Below, one piece after another: positions 32,029-42,239 of a DNA stretch of 64,000 nt. The notes below the pieces were generated by a model. That model had not been told where the DNA came from and searched no databases. It was given only the letters and a program-made list of their open reading frames with translations. The stretch is from NCBI RefSeq assembly GCF_900109455.1, contig NZ_FOAG01000009.1, positions 1 to 64,000 on the forward strand, written 5' to 3'. A program made the position numbers and the translations under genes. Source of the DNA: Roseovarius azorensis. Its GTDB lineage: Bacteria; Pseudomonadota; Alphaproteobacteria; Rhodobacterales; Rhodobacteraceae. Position 1 is the stretch's first letter; every line of letters begins with the position of its first letter.

Positions 32029-32616
32029 TCAGGCCGCCACCGACTTGCGCACCATTTCCCAATAGATCGCCTCGACCTCCGCCAGGCTGAGCCGCCCCTG
32101 CTCGCGGAACCAGGTATTCACCCCTGTCAGCATCGCGATCACCGCCATGCTGGCGATGCGTGGCTCAGATACGGCAAAGACCCCCTCGCGCGCGCCCTGT
32201 CGCAGGATCGTCTCCAGCCGCGTCTCGTAATCCCGCCGCAAGCCTTCGATCACCTCGAAATTCTCGGGGCTGAGATTGCGCAACTCCATGTAGGAGACAA
32301 AGACCGCATCCGCCCGTCGGGTGTTGAACCGGATATGAAACCGTGTGAACGTCTCCAGCGCCCCAAGCGCGCCGCCGGTGGGGGTCTGTGAATCCCATGC
32401 GGCCAGCAAATCCTCCATATGCGTGCGCATCAGATCGTAGAGCAGCGTCTGCTTGTCCGGTGTGTAGTTATAGAGAGCGCCCGCCTGCACCCCCACGGCG
32501 CTTGCGATCTGGCGCATCGACACTGCGGCGAAACCATGCCGTGCGAAAAGCGCAAGCGCCGCCTCGCGCACGCGCGGGCCGGTGATATCGGAATGAGAGC
32601 CTTGGGTTCTTGCCAT
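32029..32616 (-). CDS. TetR family transcriptional regulator
   Basis: A 195-residue regulator. The N-terminal helix-turn-helix is clear: AALALFARHGFAAVSMRQIASAVGVQAGALYNYTPDKQTLL. The C-terminal ligand-binding domain (60-190) is helical with no recognised subgroup signature. A palindrome, TGAAC-N4-GTTCA, lies just upstream of the start and may be its own operator. The divergent neighbour is a small lipoprotein gene. An ATG two codons upstream (32622) is an alternative start. Confidence 0.88.
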   Translation of the reverse strand: MARTQGSHSDITGPRVREAALALFARHGFAAVSMRQIASAVGVQAGALYNYTPDKQTLLYDLMRTHMEDLLAAWDSQTPTGGALGALETFTRFHIRFNTRRADAVFVSYMELRNLSPENFEVIEGLRRDYETRLETILRQGAREGVFAVSEPRIASMAVIAMLTGVNTWFREQGRLSLAEVEAIYWEMVRKSVAA

Positions 32617-32630
32617 GCACATGATTTAAC

Positions 32631-32644
32631 TGAACACACGTTCA
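32631..32644. promoter_or_regulatory. Palindromic operator candidate upstream of the TetR gene
   Basis: TGAAC-ACAC-GTTCA, perfect 5-bp arms, sits 14 bp upstream of the TetR start and within the region divergent to the lipoprotein gene. Position and length fit a TetR autoregulatory site; no binding evidence exists in the sequence itself. Confidence 0.45.
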
Positions 32645-32724
32645 AATCAAAGCCCCTGCTTGCTCTTTGCCCTCAAAGAGTGGCAAGACAGCGCCAGACC
32701 TGCCTGCACAAGGACCGATCCGCA

Positions 32725-33021
32725 ATGCCGCGCCCCTACCCCCTAGCTCTGGCTGTCGTTGCTCTGGGGCTGATGGCGGGCTGCACCCAGTTTCCCGAAC
32801 TCGACGCCCAGATCGCTGAACAAGATCGCAACGCCACCTATCCCGATCTCATTCCGGTCGAGGATATCACCAGCGGGATCCCGCCCAAAACGATCACGCC
32901 CCAGACCGGCGAGGACCTCGACCTCCGGGCCGAGGCGTTGCGGTCGCGGGCGGACCGGCTCAGGGGCGATGTCATCGACGAAGACACCCGCCGCCGCATG
33001 CAAACCGGCATCGACAGCTGA
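32725..33021 (+). CDS. Small lipoprotein, unknown function
   Basis: A 98-residue protein with a lipoprotein signal peptide: a basic MPRPYP start, a hydrophobic stretch and the lipobox LMAGC (Cys20). The mature part is hydrophilic (TQFPELDAQIAEQDRNATYP, then a helical LRAEALRSRADRLRGDVIDE). It should be anchored in the inner leaflet of the outer membrane or in the inner membrane. AAGGA precedes the ATG. It lies 97 bp upstream of hom on the same strand. No functional family is recognised. Confidence 0.75.
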   Translation: MPRPYPLALAVVALGLMAGCTQFPELDAQIAEQDRNATYPDLIPVEDITSGIPPKTITPQTGEDLDLRAEALRSRADRLRGDVIDEDTRRRMQTGIDS

Positions 33022-33117
33022 AAAGCAACGCCATTTCCACCCGAGCCGCGTTGCATGCCCCTTCTGAACCCGTTACATCGCGCCTCAACCTTTGCACAGT
33101 GACGATCGGAGCGCCCC

Positions 33118-34404
33118 ATGAACTCACCCCTGCGTCTTGGCATTGCCGGATTGGGCACGGTCGGCACCGGCGTCGTCAGGATCATCCGGCAGAAGGCAGA
33201 CCTTCTGGCCGTTCGCGCAGGCCGTCCGGTCACGATTTCCGCCGTCTCGGCGCGAACGCGCGACAAGGATCGCGGCGTCAGCCTGGCCGATTACGCTTGG
33301 GAGGATGACCCGGTGGCACTGGCGCGCCGCACGGATGTGGATGTGTTCGTCGAACTCATGGGCGGCTCCGATGGCCCTGCCAAGGCCGCGACCGAGGCTG
33401 CGATTGCCGCAGGCAAGGATGTGGTCACCGCCAACAAGGCGATGCTGGCGCATCACGGTCAGGCGCTGGCGCTCGCCGCCGAAAAGGCCGGGTGCGTGAT
33501 CCGCTTCGAGGCTGCCGTTGCGGGTGGCATCCCTGTCATCAAGGCCCTGAGCGAGGGGCTGGCGGGCAACGAGATCACCCGAGTGATGGGGGTGATGAAC
33601 GGCACCTGCAACTATATCCTGACCCGCATGCAGGCGACCGGCCAGGGCTATAACGCATTGTTCGAAGAGGCGGACAAACTGGGCTATCTGGAGGCCGATC
33701 CGAATCTTGACGTGGGCGGCATCGACGCCGGTCACAAACTGGCGTTGCTGGCGTCGATCGCCTTTGGCTGTCAGGTCGATTTCGGGGCGGTAGCCCTCGA
33801 AGGCATCCAGAACGTGACCATCGAGGATATCCGCCACGCCGCCGACATGGGTTATCGGATCAAGCTGCTTGGCGTGGCGCAAATGACCGGACGCGGGCTG
33901 GAGCAGCGCATGTCGCCCTGCCTGGTGCCGGACACCAGCCCGCTGGGGCAACTGGAGGGCGGCACCAACATGGTCGTGCTCGAAGGCGACAGTGTCGAAC
34001 AGATCGTGCTGCGCGGCCCCGGCGCGGGCATGGGCCCCACCGCAAGCGCCGTGATGGGCGATGTAATGGATATCGCGCGGGGTTTGCGTCTCTCGACTTT
34101 TGGTCAGCCCGCGACCAGCCTCAGCCGCTGCAAACCTGCCAGCACCGCCACGCCCGCGCCCTATTACATGCGCATGTCGCTCATCGACAAACCCGGTGCT
34201 CTGGCCAAGGTGGCAACCCTGCTGGGCGAGGCCGGGATCTCCATCGACCGGATGCGCCAGTATCGACATGACGCGACGACCGCACCCGTGCTGATCGTCA
34301 CCCACAAGACCACCCGCGACGCGCTCGACACCGCGCTCACCGGCATCAGCCGTCTGGATGTGCTGGCCGGACATCCCGTCGCGCTGCGGATCGAAACCGT
34401 TTGA
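33118..34404 (+). CDS. hom: Homoserine dehydrogenase
   Basis: A 428-residue enzyme reducing aspartate semialdehyde to homoserine for threonine and methionine synthesis. The NAD(P) fold starts at once with LGIAGLGTVGTGV. VTANKAMLAHHG and GTCNYILTRM belong to the substrate pocket, with LEADPNLDVGGIDAGHK carrying the catalytic Asp/Lys region. A C-terminal ACT domain (about 350-428, YYMRMSLIDKPGALAKVATLL) would sense threonine. Length is typical of the monofunctional form. It is followed by glpX and recJ, an order common in Rhodobacterales. Confidence 0.95.
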   Translation: MNSPLRLGIAGLGTVGTGVVRIIRQKADLLAVRAGRPVTISAVSARTRDKDRGVSLADYAWEDDPVALARRTDVDVFVELMGGSDGPAKAATEAAIAAGKDVVTANKAMLAHHGQALALAAEKAGCVIRFEAAVAGGIPVIKALSEGLAGNEITRVMGVMNGTCNYILTRMQATGQGYNALFEEADKLGYLEADPNLDVGGIDAGHKLALLASIAFGCQVDFGAVALEGIQNVTIEDIRHAADMGYRIKLLGVAQMTGRGLEQRMSPCLVPDTSPLGQLEGGTNMVVLEGDSVEQIVLRGPGAGMGPTASAVMGDVMDIARGLRLSTFGQPATSLSRCKPASTATPAPYYMRMSLIDKPGALAKVATLLGEAGISIDRMRQYRHDATTAPVLIVTHKTTRDALDTALTGISRLDVLAGHPVALRIETV

Positions 34405-34484
34405 ACCTTGGCCGCACCACCGCCCTTGCCCGGGCGGGATACGGGCGCTAATGCTGTCCGGAGCAGATGAACAAGGACCATCCC

Positions 34485-35450
34485 ATGACTTCTGACATTG
34501 CCTTCAATGACCGCCTGCTATCGCTCGGGCTGGCCCGCGTCGCCGAACAGGCCGCCCTGGCCTGCGCCGACCTGATCGGGCGCGGCGATGAGAAAGCCGC
34601 CGACCAGGCTGCCGTCAACGCCATGCGCAATCAGCTCAACATGCTGGCGATCCGGGGCGTCGTGGTCATCGGCGAGGGTGAACGCGACGAGGCGCCAATG
34701 CTCTATATCGGCGAAGAGGTCGGCACCGGTGACGGACCGGGCGTCGATATCGCGCTTGATCCTCTGGAGGGCACGACGCTGACGGCCAAGGCCATGCCCA
34801 ACGCGCTGACGGTGATCGCCATGGCGCCGCGCGGCACGCTGCTTCACGCCCCCGACACCTATATGGACAAGCTCGCGATTGGACCGGGCTACGCGCCGGA
34901 CGTGGTGTCGCTTGCCATGTCGCCCCGTGAACGGGTCGAGGCGCTGGCAGCGGCACGCGGCTGTCGCCCGTCCGAGATCACCGTCTGCGTGCTGGAACGC
35001 CCCCGCCATCAGGAAATGATCGCCGAACTGCGCGAAACCGGCGCGGCGGTGTTCCTGATCACCGATGGTGACGTCGCGGGCGTGATCCACTGCGCCGAAT
35101 CCGAGCGCACGGGCATCGACATGTATATGGGCACCGGCGGTGCCCCCGAGGGCGTGCTCGCCTCGGCCGCGCTCAAATGCATGGGCGGGCAGATGTGGGG
35201 CCGCCTCGTGTTCCGGAACGACGATGAACGCGCCCGCGCCGCCAAGGCAGGGATCACCGATTTCGACCGGATCTATTCGCGCGACGAAATGGTTACGGCG
35301 GATGTGATCTTTGCCGCCACCGGCGTGACTGACGGCTCGATCCTCAGGGGCGTCCATCGCCGACCGGGCTATGTCGAGACCGAGACCCTGCTGATGCGCT
35401 CGCGCACCGGATCGCTGCGCCGGATGGTCTATCGCACGCCGATGGCGTGA
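34485..35450 (+). CDS. glpX: Class II fructose-1,6-bisphosphatase
   Basis: A 321-residue GlpX-type phosphatase removing the 1-phosphate of fructose 1,6-bisphosphate in gluconeogenesis. Metal- and substrate-binding motifs are VVIGEGERDEAPML and DIALDPLEGTT, with GTGGAPEGVLASAALKC in the C-terminal half. The ATG at 34485 has AAGGA 7 nt upstream; an ATG six codons earlier (34467) is less likely. In this lineage the enzyme may also act on sedoheptulose bisphosphate. It sits between hom and recJ. Confidence 0.94.
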   Translation: MTSDIAFNDRLLSLGLARVAEQAALACADLIGRGDEKAADQAAVNAMRNQLNMLAIRGVVVIGEGERDEAPMLYIGEEVGTGDGPGVDIALDPLEGTTLTAKAMPNALTVIAMAPRGTLLHAPDTYMDKLAIGPGYAPDVVSLAMSPRERVEALAAARGCRPSEITVCVLERPRHQEMIAELRETGAAVFLITDGDVAGVIHCAESERTGIDMYMGTGGAPEGVLASAALKCMGGQMWGRLVFRNDDERARAAKAGITDFDRIYSRDEMVTADVIFAATGVTDGSILRGVHRRPGYVETETLLMRSRTGSLRRMVYRTPMA

Positions 35451-35465
35451 CCGACGCGACAACAG

Positions 35466-35514
35466 GCGGGGGCTCTGCCCCCGCACCCCCGAGGTATTTG
35501 GAGCCAGATGAATG
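35466..35514. repeat. REP-like hairpin element upstream of recJ
   Basis: GCGGGGGC-TCT-GCCCCCGC (35466-35484), an 8-bp stem with 3-nt loop, is followed by ACCCCCGAGGTATTTGGAGCC and an ATGAA word. I recall this combination (C-rich hairpin plus CCCCCGAGGTATTT tail) as a widespread intergenic element in Roseobacter-group genomes. Here its tail supplies the ribosome site (GGAG) and overlaps the start codon of recJ, and the hairpin may also terminate glpX. Confidence 0.6.
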
Positions 35515-37274
35515 AGGGGATGCGGCTGGTGACGGCCTTTCTAGGCGTTGAACATTCGCTCTCCGGGCGGCGCTGGACTGGCCCGGATGCGGAGACCGAC
35601 CGGCAGGCCGAGGCGATGGCGCAGGCCACCGCCCTGCCCCGGCCGCTCTGTCAGACGCTCGCACGGCTGGGTGTGGCGGCAAACGGGGCCGAGGCCTATC
35701 TGACCCCCGCCCTGCGCGACCTTCTGCCCGACCCGCACAGCCTGCGCGACATGCAGGCCGCCGCCGCGCGGTTCCTGCGCGCGGTCGAGCGGCGCGAGCG
35801 GATCGCGATCTTTGCCGATTACGACGTCGATGGCGGCACTTCCGCCGCCCTGCTGATCGACTGGCTGCGGCAGATGGGGCAGCCCGCGCCCACATTGTAT
35901 GTCCCTGACCGCATCGACGAGGGCTATGGCCCCAACGTGCCCGCCATGCGCGATCTGGCAAAGGCGCATGACCTGATTCTCTGCGTCGACTGCGGCACGC
36001 TCAGCCACGATGCGATTGCTGCCGTCGAGGGGGCCGATGTGGTCATCCTCGATCACCACCTGGGGGCCGAGACCCTGCCACCCGCCCTTGCCGTGGTCAA
36101 TCCCAACCGACAGGACGAGAGCGGCGATCTGGCCCATCTGTGTGCCGCAGCGGTGGTGTTCCTGATGCTGGTCGAGGCGGGGCGTCAACTGCGCAGCGCG
36201 GGGCGGCAGGGCCCCGACCTGATGGATCTGCTCGATCTCGTGGCGCTCGCCACCGTCGCGGATGTGGCCCCCCTCATCGGCGTCAACCGGGCCTTTGTGC
36301 GGCAGGGGCTGCGCGTGCTGGCCGAACGCGGGCGGCCCGGTCTCGTGGCACTGGCGGATGTGGCGCGCATGGACAGCGCGCCGACCACCTATCACCTCGG
36401 CTTTCTGCTCGGTCCGCGCATCAATGCGGGCGGCAGGATCGGCAAGGCCGATCTTGGCGCACGGCTTCTGGCCACGAACGACCCCGCCGAGGCCCGCGCC
36501 ATGGCCGAGGAGCTTGATCGTCTCAACACCGAACGACGCGAGGTAGAGGCCGCCGTGCGCGCCGCCGCGATGGAGCAGGCCGAGGCGCGCGGTCTCGACG
36601 CGCCGCTGGTCTGGGCCGCAGGCGAAGGCTGGCATCCGGGCGTCGTGGGGATCGTCGCCAGCCGCCTCAAGGAGACCACCAACCGCCCGGCCGTCGTGAT
36701 CGGGCTGGACGGCGACGAAGGCAAGGGATCGGGCCGTTCGGTCTCGGGCATCGACCTTGGCGCCGCCATTCAGCGCCTCGCCGCCGAAGGCCTGCTGATC
36801 AGGGGCGGCGGGCACAGGATGGCCGCCGGTCTCACGGTGGCACGCGACCGGCTGGATGCAGCCATGGCGCGCCTCTCGGAACTGCTCGGCAGACAGGGCG
36901 CGGGCCGCGGCGGCCCCGCCGACCTGCGCCTCGACGGGATGCTGATGCCCGGCGCCGCCAGCCTCGAACTGGCCGAGCAGATCGAGGCGGCAGGCCCCTT
37001 TGGCGCAGGCGCACCCGGCCCGCGATACGTGTTTCCAGACTGCCAGATCAGCTTTGCCAAACAACTGGGCGAGAGCCACCTCAAGCTGCGCTTTGGCGAT
37101 GGCATGGGGGCGAGCCTCGACGCGATCGGATTCGGGGCATTCGACAGCCCCCTCGGCCCCGCGCTGATGGCCCATGGCGGCGCGCGATTTCACCTTGCCG
37201 GACGGCTCGATATCAATATCTGGGGCGGGCGCAGATCGGTGCAGCTGCGGCTCGAGGATGCCGCCCCGGCCTGA
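35508..37274 (+). CDS. recJ: Single-stranded-DNA-specific exonuclease RecJ
   Basis: A 588-residue 5'-3' exonuclease acting in recombination and mismatch repair. The DHH domain has the metal-binding motifs FADYDVDGGTSAA (about residue 104), CVDCG, and VILDHHLG (about 182). The DHHA1 domain contains GRSVSGIDL and RGGGHRMAAG (about 430), and an OB-fold part ends the protein. Family members are usually 560-590 residues. The start at 35508 uses GGAG in the tail of a REP-like repeat; a Met at 35520 lacks room for a ribosome site. Confidence 0.95.
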   Translation: MNEGMRLVTAFLGVEHSLSGRRWTGPDAETDRQAEAMAQATALPRPLCQTLARLGVAANGAEAYLTPALRDLLPDPHSLRDMQAAAARFLRAVERRERIAIFADYDVDGGTSAALLIDWLRQMGQPAPTLYVPDRIDEGYGPNVPAMRDLAKAHDLILCVDCGTLSHDAIAAVEGADVVILDHHLGAETLPPALAVVNPNRQDESGDLAHLCAAAVVFLMLVEAGRQLRSAGRQGPDLMDLLDLVALATVADVAPLIGVNRAFVRQGLRVLAERGRPGLVALADVARMDSAPTTYHLGFLLGPRINAGGRIGKADLGARLLATNDPAEARAMAEELDRLNTERREVEAAVRAAAMEQAEARGLDAPLVWAAGEGWHPGVVGIVASRLKETTNRPAVVIGLDGDEGKGSGRSVSGIDLGAAIQRLAAEGLLIRGGGHRMAAGLTVARDRLDAAMARLSELLGRQGAGRGGPADLRLDGMLMPGAASLELAEQIEAAGPFGAGAPGPRYVFPDCQISFAKQLGESHLKLRFGDGMGASLDAIGFGAFDSPLGPALMAHGGARFHLAGRLDINIWGGRRSVQLRLEDAAPA

Positions 37275-37386
37275 CCCGGACACCCGCCGAACGGCCCGCC
37301 GGATTTCCGCGCCGCAGGCGAAGTTTTTGCAAAATCCCTCTTGCGCCCCCCGCCCGTTTTGCCTAGTTACGCCTCACGCCAAAGCT

Positions 37387-37461
37387 GGCCCGTTCGTCTA
37401 TCGGTTAGGACGCCAGGTTTTCAACCTGGAAAGAGGGGTTCGATTCCCCTACGGGCTGCCA
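37387..37461 (+). tRNA. tRNA-Glu (TTC)
   Basis: A complete cloverleaf of 75 nt including encoded CCA. The acceptor arms GGCCCGT and ACGGGCT pair with a G-T at the end, the anticodon stem is CCAGG/CCTGG with loop TTTTCAA (anticodon TTC), and the T arm is AGGGG-TTCGATT-CCCCT. The D arm carries GTTCGTCTATCGGTTAGGAC, typical of tRNA-Glu. Confidence 0.97.
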
Positions 37462-37663
37462 TGATCCCCTGATATCTCATTGCCGGAAAACGGTTTTAGA
37501 ACTTGTGCGGCAGGGGTCGCGGCCGACAATCATGCAGTCCTGCGTCGACGTCACGAGAACGCGCCCTATTACTTGGAGGTAAGCAGGGATATAGTCCCTG
37601 TCCCAACCCATTACGGCGCGTCCCGGCCCCACACCGTCGATACCAGAACGACAGGAAAGCAGA

Positions 37664-38407
37664 ATGTCCGCCACCAGATCCCCCGATCCCACAGCCTCAG
37701 AGACCAGCGCCGCGGCCATCATCGTCAGCCACGGCCAGCCCTCGGATCCCGATCCGGCCGAGGTTGATCTGGCGGAGTTTGCGGCCATGGTGGCGAATGC
37801 CCTGCCCGGCTGGCATGTGGGCTCGGCGACGCTCGCCCGCGAGGGGGCGCTGGATGCGGCACTGACGGCGGCGGGGCCTGCGCCGCTGATCTATCCGCTC
37901 TTCATGACGCAGGGCTGGTTCACCGGCGACAACCTGAAGGGGCGTGTTTCGACCACGCCCGGCGCGCGGGTTCTGGCCCCGCTGGGCGTGTCGCCCGACC
38001 TGCCCGTGCTGGCCGCAGATCACCTGCGCGCCGTGCTGGCGCGCGCGGGCTGGCAGGCCGGCGAGACGCGGCTTTTCATTGCCGGGCACGGGTCGGGGCG
38101 CAGCCCCAATTCGGCCCGCGACACCCGCGCCTTTGCGGATGCGCTGGCGCGGCTTCTGCCCTTTCGCGAACTGCGCGTCGGCTTTGTCGAGGAACCGCCC
38201 TACCTGGCCGATCAGGCGTTTGATCTGGGCGAGAAATCCATCTGCCTGCCGTTCTTTGCGGCCAAAGGCGGCCATGTGATCGACGACATACCGGATGCGC
38301 TGAACCTGGCCGGATTTCAGGGCGTGCGGCTCGATCCCATCGGCTGTGTGCCGGGGGTTGCCGCGCTGGTCGCGCGCGCACTCAGACAGGCAAGAACGCC
38401 CGCGTGA
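37664..38407 (+). CDS. CbiX/SirB-type chelatase
   Basis: A 247-residue protein with two CbiX-like halves. The first has IIVSHGQPSDPDPAEVDLA (His near residue 23) and LIYPLFMTQGWF; the second has LFIAGHGSGRSPNSARDT and ICLPFFAAKGGHVIDDIP. Such proteins insert cobalt or iron into sirohydrochlorin for cobalamin or siroheme synthesis. The neighbour across the convergent gap is the cobalamin-dependent ribonucleotide reductase, a thematic link. No other cobalamin gene is in the window, so siroheme cannot be excluded. Confidence 0.8.
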   Translation: MSATRSPDPTASETSAAAIIVSHGQPSDPDPAEVDLAEFAAMVANALPGWHVGSATLAREGALDAALTAAGPAPLIYPLFMTQGWFTGDNLKGRVSTTPGARVLAPLGVSPDLPVLAADHLRAVLARAGWQAGETRLFIAGHGSGRSPNSARDTRAFADALARLLPFRELRVGFVEEPPYLADQAFDLGEKSICLPFFAAKGGHVIDDIPDALNLAGFQGVRLDPIGCVPGVAALVARALRQARTPA

Positions 38408-38564
38408 AGGGGGCGCGGAACCACCGTCTCGCCGGCAAAGAAAGGGGGGGCACGAGGCCCCCCAAGTATCACGGATCAGGAGAAGTTTTGACTGCCCGAT
38501 TGTTTTTGCCTGCATCCCGATCCGCGTTCAGGGCGAGCGCACCCGCCCAGGAACTGTTTAACCC

Positions 38565-41500
38565 TCAACTACACCCGCTCGTCGCCCCGCAGGTGTTGCA
38601 CTTCATGCAGGTGCCGTTGCGCACCAGCGTGTAGTTGCCGCATTCGCCGCAGGCCTCGCCCTCGTAACCCTGCAGGCGCGCCTTGGTGCGGGCGTCGATG
38701 CTGGCGGTGGCCATGGCGGTGGTGCTCGACATCGCCGCCGTCACCGTGGCGCCTGCGGTTTCCGGCACCAGCGTGGCCAGCATGCTCACCGGGTCGAGCC
38801 CGTCGCCGCTGGCGCGCGCCATGGTCTGTCCGCCCTGAAACACCACCAGTTCCTGCGGCAGACGCTTGCGCAGATAGCCGGTCGAGCTGATCTGCTTGAG
38901 CACCTCCAGGGATTTTGTCGCAGCTTCGCCCGACATCTCCTTGATATTGCTTACACCTTCCTCTTCGCCTCGACCGATATCGTCAAAGCTGGCCCCGAGG
39001 GGTTTGACATGCGCCAGATCGGTGCGGTCGAGATAGCTCACCGCCAGTTCGCGGAAGATGTAATCCAGGATCGAGGTGGCCGACTTGATGCTGTCATTGC
39101 CCTGCACCATCCCCGCCGGCTCGAACTTGGTAAAGGTGAAGGCGTCGACGAATTCCTCCAGCGGCACGCCGTATTGCAGGCCCACGGAAACGGCGATGGC
39201 AAAGTTGTTCATCATCGCGCGGAACCCGGCACCTTCCTTGTGCATGTCGATGAAGATTTCGCCCAACTGGCCATCCTCGTACTCGCCGGTGCGCAGATAG
39301 ACCTTGTGACCGCCCACGATCGCCTTTTGCGTATAGCCCTTGCGCCGCTCGGGCAGCTTTTCGCGGTGCGATTTCTGGATTTCCTTGATGATCACCTTTT
39401 CCACGATCTTTTCGGCCAGCACCTGCGCCTTTTGCTGCGGCGTGCCGGATTCGAGGATCTCGGCGGCCTCATCGTCATCCTCGACCAGGCTTGCCGCCAG
39501 CGGCTGGCTGAGCTTGGATCCATCACGATAGAGCGCGTTGGCCTTGATGCCCAGCGACCACGACAGCTCATACGCCTTCTGGCAATCCTCGATGGTGGCG
39601 TCGTTGGGCATGTTGATCGTCTTGGAGATCGCACCCGAGATGAACGACTGCGCCGCCGCCATCATGTGAATATGGCTTGCCACGCTGAGATAGCGCTTGC
39701 CCGTCTTGCCGCAGGGATTGGCGCAATCGAAGATGTGGTAATGCGCCGGGTCGAGATGCGGCGCGCCCTCCAGCGTCATGGTGCCGCAAACGTGGTCATT
39801 GGCGGCCTCGATATCGCGCCGGGAATACCCCAGATGCGCAAGCAGGTCGAAAGCAGGATCGTTGAGCTTTTCCGCCGGAATGCCCAGCACCTGCGTGCAG
39901 AATTCCGTACCCAGCGTCCACTGGTTGAACACGAACCGGATATCGAAGGCGGAACCCAGGGCCGCGTCGATTCTGGCCAGTTCGTTGACGCCAAAGCCAT
40001 GCCCGATGAGCGAGGTCGGATTGATCCCCGGCGCATTGCCGATGCTGCCATGACCCACGGCGTAGGACACGATTTCCTCGATCTGGGCGGAACCGTAGCC
40101 CAGCTTTTCCAGCGCCGCCGGAACCGAGTGGTTGATGATCTTGAAATAGCCGCCACCCGCCAGTTTCTTGAACTTGACCAGCGCAAAATCCGGCTCGATC
40201 CCGGTCGTGTCGCAATCCATCACCAGACCGATGGTGCCGGTGGGCGCGATGACCGATGTCTGCGCATTGCGATAGCCATGCTTCTCGCCCAGCTTGAGCG
40301 CCTCGTCCCAGCTCGCCATCGCCAGATCGACAAGCCGCGCATCGGGGCAATTCCTGTGATCGAGCGGAACGGGCCGGGTCGCCAGCCCCTCGTAACCTTC
40401 GGTCGCGCCATAGGCGGCGTTGCGATGATTGCGGATCACCCGCAGCATGTGCCTTGCGTTGCGCTCGTAGCCCGCAAAGGCCCCCAATTCGCCCGCCATC
40501 TCGGCGCTGGTGGCATAGGCCACGCCCGTCATGATCGCCGTGAGCGCACCGCAAAGCGCCCGGCCCTCATCGCTGTCATAGCCCAGCCCCATGTTCATCA
40601 GGAGGCCACCGATATTGGCATAACCCAGACCGAGTGTGCGGAATTCGTAACTGCGCAGCGCGATTTCCCTTGATGGGAATTGCGCCATCAGGACCGAGAT
40701 TTCCAGCGTCACGGTCCACAGCCGGGTGGCGTGCATATAGGCTTCCGCGTCGAATTGCCCGTCGGTGTAGAACTTGAGCAGGTTCATCGAGGCGAGGTTG
40801 CAGGCCGTGTCGTCGAGGAACATGTATTCCGAACAGGGGTTGGAGCCCCTGATCTCGCCATCCTCGGGGCAGGTGTGCCAGGCGTTGACGGTGTCGTGAT
40901 ACTGGATACCGGGATCGGCACAGGCCCATGCGGCGTGACCCACATCCTCCCACAGATCACGCGCCTTGATCGTCTTGGCGACCGAGCCGTCAACGCGGTT
41001 GATCAGTGCCCAGTCCTCGTCATTCTCGACGGCCTTGAGAAAGGCGTCGGTGACACGGATCGAATTGTTGGAATTCTGGCCCGAGACACTTGCATAGGCC
41101 TCCGAGTCCCAGTCGGTGTCATAGGTCGGGAATTCGATGCTGTCATAGCCCTGTTTGGCGTAGTCCAGCACGCGCTTGACGTAGGTTTCCGGGATCTGCA
41201 CCTGCTTGGCGCCGCGAATGGCGGATTTGAGCTGCTCATTCTTCTTGGGGTCAACCGCGTCCTCGCTGCTGCCATCCCATGCCCGGATCGCGGCAAAGAT
41301 CTCGTTCAGCTTCTGCTCGTGCATCTTGGAGCCCGCGACGATGCTGGCAACCTTCTGCTCTTCCTTGACCTTCCAGTTGATGAATTCCTGGATATCGGGG
41401 TGGTCGGCATCACAGATCACCATCTTGGCGGCGCGCCGCGTGGTGCCGCCCGACTTGATTGCACCCGCCGCGCGATCACCGATCTTGAGAAAGCCCATCA

Positions 41501-42239
41501 GACCAGAAGACTTGCCCCCGCCCGACAGCCGCTCGCCAGCGGCGCGCAGGCTGGAGAAATTGGTGCCGGTGCCAGAACCGTATTTGAACAGACGCGCCTC
41601 GCGCACCCACAGATCCATGATGCCGCCATCACCCACCAGATCATCCTTTACCGACTGGATGAAGCAGGCATGCGGTTGCGGATGCTCATAGGCAGAGGCG
41701 GATTTGGTCAGTTTGCCGGTTTGGAAATCGACATAATAATGGCCCTGGCTGGGGCCGTCGATGCCATAGGCCCAGTGCAGCCCGGTATTGAACCATTGCG
41801 GGCTGTTGGGGGCCGCCATCTGGCGCGCCAGCATGAACCGCATTTCGTCGAAATAGGCCTGTGCATCCTCTTCGGTCGAGAAATACCCGCCCTTCCAGCC
41901 CCAATAGGTCCAGGCCCCGGCCAGCCGGTCGAAAACCTGCTTGGCCGAGGTCTCGCCACCGGTTCCGGTGTTGTCATCCGCCGGAACGGAACGCCACAGA
42001 AATTCCGGCATGCCCTTTTCCCGAACCTTCTTGAGCTTGAGCGGAACGCCCGCCTTGCGGAAATATTTCTGGGCGATCACATCGCTGGCGACCTGGCTCC
42101 AGCCTGCGGGCACTTCGACCTCATCGAGACGAAACACCGTCGTGCCATCGGGATTGCGGATCTCGGAACTGGTGGTGACGAATTCCAGCGCGGCATAGGC
42201 GTCCTGTCCGGCGGTGGTGAATTTGCGTTCGATCTTCAT
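38565..42239 (-). CDS. nrdJ: Vitamin B12-dependent ribonucleotide reductase (class II)
   Basis: A 1224-residue adenosylcobalamin-dependent reductase making deoxyribonucleotides with or without oxygen. Key motifs include [13 protein letters not shown] in the N-terminal half, the active-site loop [22 protein letters not shown] near residue 466, and [15 protein letters not shown] near 665. The C-terminal tail is a zinc ribbon ([24 protein letters not shown]). It is the long proteobacterial type with a C-terminal redox-cysteine region. The ATG at 42239 has GGGGA 8 nt upstream. An NrdR-box candidate lies 171 bp upstream, and a CbiX-type gene is convergent downstream. Confidence 0.95.
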   Translation of the reverse strand: MKIERKFTTAGQDAYAALEFVTTSSEIRNPDGTTVFRLDEVEVPAGWSQVASDVIAQKYFRKAGVPLKLKKVREKGMPEFLWRSVPADDNTGTGGETSAKQVFDRLAGAWTYWGWKGGYFSTEEDAQAYFDEMRFMLARQMAAPNSPQWFNTGLHWAYGIDGPSQGHYYVDFQTGKLTKSASAYEHPQPHACFIQSVKDDLVGDGGIMDLWVREARLFKYGSGTGTNFSSLRAAGERLSGGGKSSGLMGFLKIGDRAAGAIKSGGTTRRAAKMVICDADHPDIQEFINWKVKEEQKVASIVAGSKMHEQKLNEIFAAIRAWDGSSEDAVDPKKNEQLKSAIRGAKQVQIPETYVKRVLDYAKQGYDSIEFPTYDTDWDSEAYASVSGQNSNNSIRVTDAFLKAVENDEDWALINRVDGSVAKTIKARDLWEDVGHAAWACADPGIQYHDTVNAWHTCPEDGEIRGSNPCSEYMFLDDTACNLASMNLLKFYTDGQFDAEAYMHATRLWTVTLEISVLMAQFPSREIALRSYEFRTLGLGYANIGGLLMNMGLGYDSDEGRALCGALTAIMTGVAYATSAEMAGELGAFAGYERNARHMLRVIRNHRNAAYGATEGYEGLATRPVPLDHRNCPDARLVDLAMASWDEALKLGEKHGYRNAQTSVIAPTGTIGLVMDCDTTGIEPDFALVKFKKLAGGGYFKIINHSVPAALEKLGYGSAQIEEIVSYAVGHGSIGNAPGINPTSLIGHGFGVNELARIDAALGSAFDIRFVFNQWTLGTEFCTQVLGIPAEKLNDPAFDLLAHLGYSRRDIEAANDHVCGTMTLEGAPHLDPAHYHIFDCANPCGKTGKRYLSVASHIHMMAAAQSFISGAISKTINMPNDATIEDCQKAYELSWSLGIKANALYRDGSKLSQPLAASLVEDDDEAAEILESGTPQQKAQVLAEKIVEKVIIKEIQKSHREKLPERRKGYTQKAIVGGHKVYLRTGEYEDGQLGEIFIDMHKEGAGFRAMMNNFAIAVSVGLQYGVPLEEFVDAFTFTKFEPAGMVQGNDSIKSATSILDYIFRELAVSYLDRTDLAHVKPLGASFDDIGRGEEEGVSNIKEMSGEAATKSLEVLKQISSTGYLRKRLPQELVVFQGGQTMARASGDGLDPVSMLATLVPETAGATVTAAMSSTTAMATASIDARTKARLQGYEGEACGECGNYTLVRNGTCMKCNTCGATSGCS

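Noticed and set aside
34420..34437. Terminator between hom and glpX
   Set aside because: CCGCCC-N6-GGGCGG is present but short, lacks a T run and lies in a very G+C-rich gap; too weak to list.
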